Positions 56,601-64,000 of a stretch of DNA of 64,000 nt are shown piece by piece. Each line of letters starts with the position of its first letter. Within the stretch, counting starts at the first letter, position 1. The stretch covers positions 56,502,451-56,566,450 of the forward strand of contig OX424556.1 of the NCBI GenBank assembly GCA_949152475.1, in the 5' to 3' direction. The position numbers were made by a program, and so were the translations under genes. The stretch comes from Terebella lapidaria (taxonomy: Eukaryota; Annelida; Polychaeta; Terebellida; Terebellidae). Below the pieces are notes generated by a model. It was not told the DNA's origin. It saw only the letters and a list, made by a program, of their open reading frames with translations, and ran no database searches.

Positions 56601-59435
56601 ATGGTAGGCACACGTGGTGGGAAATCTGTCTTTGTAGTAGTGATGAGGCGGAGACACGGTTGGCCGACTGGGCCAGGAGCCCTGCCATGGTAGGCACACG
56701 TTACGGTGAATCTGTCTTTGCAGTAGTAATGAGGTGGAGACACGGTCGGCCGACTGGGCCAGAAGCCCTGCCATGGTAGGTACACGTGACGGGGAATCTG
56801 TCTTTGTAATAGTAATGAGGCGGAGACACGGTCGGCCGACTGGGCCAGGAGCCCTGCCATGGTAGGCACACGTGTTGGGAAATCTGTCTTTGTAGTAGTG
56901 ATGAGGCGGAGACACGGTTGGCCGACTGGGCCAGGAGCCCTGCCATGGTAGGTACACGTGACGGGGAATCTGTCTTTGTAATAGTAATGAGGAGGAAACA
57001 CGGTCAGCCGACTGGGTCAGGAGCCCTGCCATGGTAGGCACACGTGACGGGAAATCTGTCTTTGTAATAGTAATGAGGAGGAGACACGGTCGGCCGACTG
57101 GGCCAGGAGCCCTGCCATGGTAGGTACACGTGACGGGGATTCTGTCTTTGTAGTAGTAATGAGGCGGAGACACGGTTCGGCCGACTGGGCCAGGAGCCCT
57201 GCCATGGTAGGCATACGTGACGGGAAATCTGTCTTTGTAATAGTAATGAGGAGGAGACACGGTCGGCCGACTGGGCCAGGAGCCCTGCCATGGTAGGCAC
57301 ACGTGACGGGGATTATATCTTTGTAATAGTAATGAGGAGGAGACACGGTCGGCCGACTGGGCCAGAAGCCCTGCCATGGTAGGTACACGTGACGGTGAAT
57401 CCGTCTTTGTAATAGTAATGAGGAGGAGTCACGGTCGGCCCACTGGGCCAGGAGCCCTGCCATGGTAGGCACACGTGATGGGGATTCTGTCTTTGTAGTA
57501 GTAATGAGGCGGAAACACGGTTCGGCCGACTGGGCCAGGAGCCCTGCCATGGTAGACACACATGACGGGGAATCTGTCTTTGTAATAGTAATGAGGAGGA
57601 AACACGGTCAGCCGACTGGGCCAAGAGCCCTGCCATGGTAGGCACACGTGACGGGAAATCTGTCTTTGTAATAGTAATGAGGAGGAGACACGGTCGGCCG
57701 ACTGGGCCAGGAGCCCTGCCATGGTAGGCACACGTGACGGGAAATCTGTCTTTGTAATAGTAATGAGGAGGAGACACGGTCGGCCGACTGGGCCAGGAGC
57801 CCTGCCATGGTAGGTACACGTGACGGGGATTCTGTCTTTGTAGTAGTAATGAGGCGGAGACATGGTTCGGCCGACTGGGCCAGGAGCCCTGCCATGGTAG
57901 GCATACGTGACGGGAAATCTGTCTTTGTAATAGTAATGAGGAGGAGTCACGGTCGGCCCACTGGGCCAGGAGCCCTGCCATGGTAGGCACACGTGGCGGG
58001 AAATCTGTTTTTGTAGTAGTAATGAGGCGGAGACACGGTCGGCCGACTGGGCCAGGAGCCCTGCCATGGTAGACACACGTGACGGGAAATCTGTTTTTGT
58101 AGTAGTAATGAGGCGGAGACACTGTCGGCCGACTGGGCCAGGAGCCCTGCCATGGTAGGCACACGTGACGGGAAATCTGTCTTTGTAATAGTAATGAGGA
58201 GGAGACACGGTCGGCCGACTGGGCCAGGAGCCCTGCCATGGTAGGCACACGTGACGGGGATTATATCTTTGTAATAGTAATGAGGAGGAGACACGGTCGG
58301 CCGACTGGGCCAGAAGCCCTGCCATGGTAGGTACACGTGACGGTGAATCCATCTTTGTAATAGTAATGAGGAGGAGTCACGGTCGGCCCACTGGGCCAGG
58401 AGCCCTGCCATGGTAGGCACACGTGACGGGGATTCTGTCTTTGTAGTAGTAATGAGGCGGAGACACGGTTCGGCCGACTGGGCCAGGAGCCCTGCCATGG
58501 TAGACACACATGACGGGGAATCTGTCTTTGTAGTAGTAGTGAGGCGGAGACACTGTCGGCCGACTGGGTCAGGAGGCCTGCCATGGTAGGCACATGTGGC
58601 GAGAAATCTGTCTTTGTAGTAGTAATGAGGCGGAGACACTGTCGGCCGACTGGGCCAGGAGCCCTGCCATGGTAGACACACATGACGTGGAATCTGTCTT
58701 TGTAGTAGTATTGAGGCGGAGACACTGTCGGCCGACTGGGCCAGGAGCCCTGCCATGGTAGACACACATGACGGGGAATCTGTCTTTGTAGTAGTAGTGA
58801 GGCGGAGACACGGTTCGGCCGACTGGGCCAGGAGCCCTGCCATGGTAGGCACACGTGACGGGGAATCTGTCTTTGTAGACCTGTGTTTCGGCATGCTATG
58901 CAGTGTACATTGCCACATGTCGATGTTTCTCACTGTTCCAGGGACAAGTTGTACTCTCGGTCCTGTTTCTCTTGACGTCTCTGACGGCTTTCCTCGCCTG
59001 CTGCGCCAGTTCTGGAGTGGCTTTCAATGTCATCGAGTGCTGTGGCAGTGACTCACAGGTGACCTTGCATTTTAAAGCCATGAACCATCGAGCAGTCGGT
59101 TACCAGATCCGATAGTTTAAATGCTAGCTAAAACATTAGCTTAAATATGAATTTGTCTGTTTTATCGGTATCCATTTGTACTCGCTTACGAATGTCAAAT
59201 AAGGCAATAAGCTACATTTCGCGAATTGAGCTAATGTAGTGAGGGATGATGTTTCCTGTAGGTAGTGACCACACCAGTGCCTGTTCAGTACACGACCCAT
59301 GGCACTGTGACTGTGTACAACCCAGGTGGTCAACCGTCGCCTGCACACAACCCTGGCAACCAGTCCCATGCGACACCGGCAACTGGTGCTCATCCACACC
59401 ATGTAGTATATAACCCTGGCGGCCCAACACCATAA
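53651..59435 (+). CDS. MS4A/CD20-like four-span membrane protein, 4 exons
   Basis: The exon model is 53651-54028, 54188-54448, 58942-59058 and 59262-59435 (TAA at 59433), about 309 residues, with all introns in phase 0. Donors are TTC|GTAAGT, ATG|GTGGGC (tentative) and CAG|GTGACC; acceptors are CAG, CAG and TAG. The first ATG of the frame is 53651; the frame opens further upstream without an ATG. A proline-rich N-terminus (PGLGPGPGSGPG) precedes TM1 (64-85), TM2 (about 112-136, GFYVGSGYWCNLFVCVSG), TM3 (145-170), an extracellular loop with NGT, TM4 (214-238) and a tail with two YNPGG motifs. The GG-x-W/SG pattern and hydropathy fit the MS4A family, whose members act in signalling or calcium flux. 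The exact function is unknown. Intron 2 holds a large minisatellite. Confidence 0.8.
54398..58876. repeat. 86-bp minisatellite spanning the exon 2/intron 2 boundary, about 46 copies
   Basis: The first unit (54398-54483) overlaps the last 51 bases of the modelled exon 2 and 35 bases of intron 2. About 45 further units run from 55001 to 58876 at 86-87 bp. Every unit keeps AGTAATGAGG[AC]GGAGACA, CGGTCGGCCGACTGGGCC and CCTGCCATGGTAGGCACACG. The CCATG|GTAGGC step is where the exon would be cut, so the array holds dozens of copies of that 5' splice site. All three minus-strand frames lack stops in the unit, giving long false ORFs. A MITE splits units 1 and 2. Confidence 0.95.
54484..55000. mobile_element. 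517-bp MITE inserted in the 86-bp array
   Basis: The ends are AGCTGGTTTACACGATCAAAC and, inverted at the right, AGCCTGGTTTACACGATCA, extending into AAACTACTTCAA on both sides (over 27 bp). TAAT is present at both flanks (54480-54483 and 55001-55004), and removing the insert restores the normal unit TTTGTAATAGTAATGAGG. The interior is built from CAAACTACTTCAAACT-like reiterations on both strands and an internal second copy of the end motif near 54569. No ORF was recognised. Confidence 0.85.
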
Positions 59436-59463
59436 AGTGTGTTGAAAATAATACCTTCAAAAG

Positions 59464-59469
59464 AATAAA
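59464..59469 (+). terminator. Poly(A) signal AATAAA of the MS4A-like gene
   Basis: A canonical AATAAA 29 bases after the stop codon, a short but normal 3' UTR arrangement that supports the exon 4 call. Confidence 0.75.
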
Positions 59470-59830
59470 TACTTTTATGCGTATCACTACTGTTTGGTTG
59501 TTCTTTGATGGCACGAAGACCTAGCTACACCGACATATTATGTTCATAGAGTCATGAAAGGAGAATAGTGCCTACACATGCGAATTAAACAAACATTTCG
59601 TTTCCTCTACATTGCCCCATGGTCTAGGTGACTATGAACTTGTCAGCTGAGCCTACAATTACTGGCCAATAACAAACAACCACAGTCTGATGATTTACGG
59701 ACACTCGCCGTATGAGCTGCCATTGTTTGGTTGCATGGACACGTTAATGATAGATCGTCGATATCATAGTGTTACACTCATCCATTGCACGGCCTCCAAG
59801 AGGTCTCATTCTGTGCATGTTACATAGAAC

Positions 59831-60593
59831 TCACTGTGGTGATACTGGATGCACTAACAATCGTTAGTGCATCCCGCAATGGCCGACAGTAATCACGATC
59901 AGTTGGGTTTTTAACCCTATTCTATCAAATGACACGTCCATTTGTGATAAATGGACACTCTGAAGGTAGCTTAGTGTTTTGGTCAAAGACATGCGTAGTT
60001 ATTTCAAGCAGATCACGCTTCTTTGTTTAGATATGTTGAGGAAAAGAATTAGCGATAAGATTCACCAACGACAAAAGTGAGATTCCCTAACGATATAGGC
60101 CTAATACGTGTATGGTGTAATACGTCCATATCATACACCCTTGTGAATTCGTTGATTTATGCGACATAAATTAGCGAATGTCACATCAAAAATAAGAAAT
60201 CTGTATTAAAAGATCATCTATACACATCAATACATGTCAATTGGTACTTTATTTCACGTTTAACATTTAAAATAACATAGATTTGAATTAATAAAGAAAA
60301 GATCGTTAGGGAATCTTCACATGTTCGTTAGGGAATCTTCGATTTTACAAAAACAATCGTTAGGGAATCTTTCGACTTTTTTTCAGACGAGTTTCTCATG
60401 CTCAAACCAACATAAATCGCCATGTATTTGCAACGAACGGTTGTTTCGTGCGCATAAGAATCAGCAGATACATGTGTGTATCGATCACAATCGTAATTAT
60501 CGGGAAAATGAAGAAAATTCAAACGAACTGCGAGTGGGTTCGCCATTGCGGGATGCACTAACGATCGTTAGTGCATCCAGTCTCACCACATTG
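59831..60593. mobile_element. 763-bp inverted-repeat element, copy 2
   Basis: Same element and orientation as 27354-28115, with the same TCACTGTGGTGATACTGG end, the 28-bp palindromes (one changed base at the left end here) and the CGTTAGGGAATCTT motifs. A 92-residue reading frame is shared by both copies, but the differences between copies are nearly all residue-changing, so it is not under coding constraint. Confidence 0.88.
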
Positions 60594-62138
60594 TTCCAGT
60601 GGTTGCAGCAAGAGGATACTGGATACCGTAATCATGTGAATCTGAACCGAAAGCTCTCAACAAGCTATCTGCTATCAGCCTGTTCTGTCTGAAGGAGCAA
60701 CCGGTCCATAATTGGTGGTACCTATAAATACCTAATTACAACATAGAAATTCAAAAAGGTCCATTTTTGACCTATTTGTAGGTCTATTTTTTCTTCTCTG
60801 CCCATTGCGCATGCTCAATTTTGCTTTTGAGAACGAAGCGTCAAGACCGAAATTCACACCATAATCCAAACTCACCAGTCCTGTTATTAGATTTCGATGT
60901 ATTCCTCATCCACGTATCTGCCTACTGGTATGTTGTCGAGATCTTTAAATACAGAAATTTGTGTAGTATTGTATTTTTTGTCTGTTTATAAATAGATCTT
61001 GTAACTATTCTAGACTTGAATGATTTAGTTCACACACCACAAATATACACCCATGCACGAAAAGTACATTAAATTAGCTAAATTTAGCTGCAGCTAAATC
61101 TTTCTTTTGTATCACTGCCTCAGTTGCAGGACAGTTTTATCATGTATCCTTGCTCAAGGTCGACTGTCAATTCCAGCGACTGTTCGGATTTAATTCCCAC
61201 AACCCATTTAGATGACAAACACATACAGTCACATGTGTAACACTAGAAGAAGTAATGCAGAAAGGCTTCTTGATAATCATGATAATTTGTTTCACCTTGG
61301 CACACAAAGAGCCAATAAATTAGAATAGCTTAGTATGTTGACCCAAGTTTGGCGTTATTGACGTTCCCGAGTACTGGAACCACAAATCTGTTCCTTGTGG
61401 GTCTATACTTCACTTGTTTCCAAGAATCAAATGTTGTCTGAATAGGGTCTGAAACAGTGAACTGACAATATGTACATCCATAAAGTCCACATATGTTCCT
61501 TGGTTCATACAGCGGGAGACGGGAAAACTTTTATCGAAGGAGTGCGTTCGTTGGCCTGGAATCAGACACAGATGAGATACACAGCCCACGAGCCGCCGTC
61601 ACGTGAGCGATCGACATACCAACATGGACATCATGACCAGAGGACAGCCTAGGATTGTAGACTTCGGCTTCTACGGCAAAAAGCACGAGTTGCGATTTGA
61701 TGCTAATCATATCGGAAATGTAGATTTGGTACGGCTGCTGATTGCATTTGAATAGCAGAAATGCCATCTCAGGCGAAAGATAAGCTTCGTATTGAGGACT
61801 CAAGGTCACGGAACATCGTCTTGGTGCATTTCCGCTGAACCTAATTCAACAGTTCTATGAGCAAAACGCCGCCGTATTAACGAACAAATATTACATTTTG
61901 AAAAAAAGGTTCTGATGACCATGTTGTTTTCATGTGGGATTTTTTCCCGGGATATTCTGGCATTTTTTGAAGCTTTGTTCCCAGGTTGCTGTGTCCAATG
62001 ATCATTTCACAAAACCAAGTTGATTTTTTTTTAGTTTGTGTTCTTCTCATTCATAAGCTTCCAGCATAGGGTCGAAATACTAGTAAGCTAAGATGTTCGT
62101 TGATTTTTTTCTCCACCCAAAAAATTCGGTAAATTGTA
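60594..62138. other. Gene-free stretch
   Basis: No gene, RNA or recognised repeat. Short ORFs at 61470 (plus) and 61531 (minus) overlap each other and have no domain. Confidence 0.4.
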
Positions 62139-62440
62139 TTATCATATGCCAGAATGACAGTTGATGCAAATAGCGTAGTTAATGCTATTATACAGTCATT
62201 TAAATTACTGTCAACAAACTTAGACCTGAAAATACCCCATTTCTATGTATTTTGTTTTTCAATAGCTGTGCCTATTCTTCCAATAACAAACTTCTGCCCG
62301 GCGGGCTGTAAATTCCACACTTGCCCGGGCAGCTCCCAGTTAAAGAAAAGTCATTATTTTGAAGGGTAAACAAAAGCACATGGTCGCTCTTCAGGCCCGA
62401 TTCCGTTGTGTATGACGTTTTTGCCGCTAATATAACAATA

Positions 62441-62607
62441 ACGATGGTTTTGCCAGGCGGTGTGGCGGTTTGAAGGCCCGACTTGGTCCAATGGACGCCT
62501 GACAGTCATTGTCTGCCCGAGCCTTGGCGAGGGCAGACAATGTCTGGAAGGCGTCCAATGACCCAAGGAGGGTCTTCAAACCTCCACACCGCCTGGCAAA
62601 CCATCGT
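62441..62607. repeat. 167-bp hairpin
   Basis: Arms start ACGATGGTTTTGCCAGGCGG and end with the complement. The inner part GTCTGCCCGAGCCTTGGCGA forms the loop region. Pairing continues through most of its length with few mismatches. Confidence 0.88.
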
Positions 62608-62841
62608 TATTACTATTATTATCATTTTCATAGTCTGACTAGAACTTGAAACACTTGATAAGGACAGCAAACCTGTGTAGCATTTGACGGACGACTCAAT
62701 CTTGCATTTTGTGTTTTACTGTTCCGATTGCTCTGATTCTCACTCTGGTCACAGCACACTCCCTCCGACGCACTATTATAACGTATCCATCATAAGGTAC
62801 CAGTTGCAAATAAAAAAAAAAACAGTCGTTTGAACTAATTT

Positions 62842-62916
62842 CACAAGACCCGGGCCTCGAATGAATGACGCTGGCGTCGAATGAAGAGCAGTTTCATTCG
62901 AGGCCCGCGTCTTGTG
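62842..62916. repeat. 75-bp hairpin
   Basis: Arms CACAAGAC-CCGGGCCTCGAATGA and TCATTCGAGGCCCGCGTCTTGTG pair with one irregularity. An inner GACGCTGGCGTC forms the loop. Confidence 0.85.
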
Positions 62917-63166
62917 TTGGGTAGCCGAAAACGTTATTTGATGTCATGGGTTGCGTGTATTGTTTCGTTAAGGGACAGCAGCGCCCGCAAAAATGATAAT
63001 AATTTACGTTTTACGCTGATGCTCTTGTAACTCAGAAATGGCCTGTTAATCGAATAAATGTGTGAATAAAAGCTGTATTGCTTGCTTATTTCTTTCTAAT
63101 CTGATATGATTCAGTCATTTGAAACATACTAAAATGTCCCTGACATCCACTGACATATGATAAACG

Positions 63167-63287
63167 GGTTATTGCACAATATGGGGTTTCATGCCCTCGG
63201 GCCAAGTCTTCAAGAAGCCCTCCGCTTCGCGTCGGGCTTCTCAAAAACTTGACCCTCGGGCATAAAACCCCATATTGTGCAATAACC
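63167..63287. repeat. 121-bp near-perfect hairpin, copy of 22243-22359
   Basis: The same arms and TCCGCTTCGCGTC loop as the first copy, again starting a few bases beyond the end of the 0.45-kb element. A few arm mismatches differ from copy 1. Confidence 0.9.
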
Positions 63288-63426
63288 CTATATTATTGCA
63301 CATGTTTTCGCTGGATAGTGAGAACGTTTTGAGCTAGGAAACTCAATGAGAAATGCGCCAGTAATAGAAATGGATTGTTCGGAACTGGACCCAAAACAAT
63401 TTTGACACATCAATGATTTCACTGGC

Positions 63427-63432
63427 TTTATT
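63427..63432 (-). terminator. Poly(A) signal of the GPCR gene
   Basis: AATAAA on the minus strand about 240 bases after the GPCR stop codon. Confidence 0.6.
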
Positions 63433-63671
63433 CATCATAGTATGTACCAAGCTTCATTCATCATATAAAAATAATCTACACATCCTCACTGTAACATCTC
63501 AGACTATTCTGAAACCAACACTCAAAGCAACAATCAAACTCAACGTAACAATATCGCTGCTATAGCGGTATGCTGTAATACCGTCATGACAAAGTATTGT
63601 ATCCTGTCTCCTTTATCCTGTAGTCAGCAAGCCGTGAGCTAGTCCCCCGGGTCGTCACACCACTCCCGGGG

Positions 63672-64000
63672 TCACACGGACTCGGAGTGCACGCTGCTCT
63701 CGGTGCTGCTGGCGCTGCCGACCGAGAGGGGCACCCGCTCTTCTCCATTCGAGAGTCCAGGCTCCTCCGAGATGGGACTCAGATCCCTATCCGTGTCGGC
63801 TGCCGAAACTCCTCGGCCGCGCCCTGACTCACTCAGGCTCCCCGACCGCGGCAGGCTCAGGCTGTCCTCCCGCCGTCCCAGCGACGCCGAGTTCCTGTTC
63901 AGCGACATATGCTTCAAGGCGCTGTAAATAGATCCCCCGTGTGTCAGCCCCTTGCGCACAGTCCTGAACCTGATGCTGTACACTATCGGGTTCATCATGG
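63672..64000 (-). CDS. Class A GPCR, C-terminal end (partial)
   Basis: The last 108 or so residues of a gene that continues past the window edge. MMNPIVYSIRFRTVRKG holds the TM7 NPxxY motif followed by a basic helix 8, which marks a rhodopsin-like receptor. The 90-residue cytosolic tail is rich in Ser (SASLGRREDSLSLPRSGS), giving many possible kinase/arrestin sites, and ends ESV, which fits a class III PDZ ligand (acidic residue at -2). The subfamily cannot be fixed from this end. The style is compatible with the lipid/adenosine/melanocortin receptor cluster, which is only a guess. GC content is higher than in the surroundings. Confidence 0.85.
   Translation of the reverse strand, partial: MMNPIVYSIRFRTVRKGLTHGGSIYSALKHMSLNRNSASLGRREDSLSLPRSGSLSESGRGRGVSAADTDRDLSPISEEPGLSNGEERVPLSVGSASSTESSVHSESV

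Larger units (their letters stand above)
62432..63000. mobile_element. 569-bp insertion containing two long hairpins
   Basis: It starts ATAACAATAACGATGG and ends AAAAATGATAAT, with AAT duplicated at the ends (62429-62431 and 63001-63003). No terminal inverted repeat is evident. It contains a 167-bp hairpin at 62441-62607 and a 75-bp hairpin at 62842-62916. No coding capacity was seen. The class is unknown. Confidence 0.7.
62139..63163. mobile_element. 0.45-kb inverted-repeat element, copy 2, interrupted
   Basis: The ends are TTATCATATGCCAG and CTGACATATGATAA. The element's own sequence is 62139-62431 plus 63001-63163. The intervening 569 bases (62432-63000) are a later insertion flanked by AAT. 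Comparison with copy 1 (which runs CCACCAATTTACG) proves the interruption. Confidence 0.87.

Noticed and set aside
54852-58933. Long minus-strand ORFs (up to 695 residues) with repeated YYYKDRFPVTCAYHGRAPG-like peptides
   Set aside because: They are the complement of the 86-bp minisatellite. All three frames of the unit lack stops, and 86 is not a multiple of 3, so the reading cycles through frames every three units. No promoter, start context or splice support was seen, and the array lies in an intron of a plus-strand gene.

Overview
The window looks like invertebrate deuterostome DNA. Amphioxus (Branchiostoma) is the best guess: it has a 2-O-sulfotransferase gene, a spliced CD20/MS4A-like four-span membrane gene, the 3' end of a class A GPCR gene, and a very dense, mixed load of LTR, tyrosine-recombinase, LINE and inverted-repeat elements. 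The species call is an inference; nothing here names the organism.

Layout. 1-11.1 kb has no recognisable gene. It holds a 91-bp repeat, a large 47-bp minisatellite (about 89 copies, 3716-7920), a 130-bp repeat full of nuclear-receptor-type half sites, inverted repeats, and arrays of small palindromes (AGCGTWATWACGCT type) that include a 726-bp fold-back (10416-11141). 11.1-22.2 kb is a whole-looking Ty3/gypsy element on the minus strand (LTRs of 1388 bp that look identical, CTAT target duplication), inserted in a 0.45-kb inverted-repeat element. 22.2-28.8 kb continues the palindrome array. The array is split at an AATT by a 3.9-kb inverted-repeat element, which itself contains a 5'-truncated CR1/L2-like LINE. 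A 762-bp inverted-repeat element follows. 28.8-39.5 kb is a second, broken Ty3/gypsy-like element with 619-bp LTRs and a large extra ORF. 40.0-45.5 kb is a DIRS/Ngaro-like tyrosine-recombinase retrotransposon with an SGNH hydrolase ORF beside it.

From 45.5 kb on the host genome shows through. A 2-O-sulfotransferase-like gene (49849-50988) has its coding region in one exon. A four-exon MS4A-like gene (53651-59435) has an intron 2 filled with about 45 copies of an 86-bp repeat that spans the gene's own probable exon 2/intron 2 boundary. The C-terminal end of a class A GPCR lies on the minus strand at the window edge (63672-64000). Between them are a second copy of the 762-bp element, a second copy of the 0.45-kb element (interrupted by another insertion) and several near-perfect long hairpins.

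The three host genes show no sign of working together. The more interesting content is repeat biology: a minisatellite born at or captured by a splice junction, a fold-back palindrome array that serves as a landing site for nested elements, hairpins with unrelated arms but similar GC-rich loops, and two LTR elements with unexplained third ORFs.
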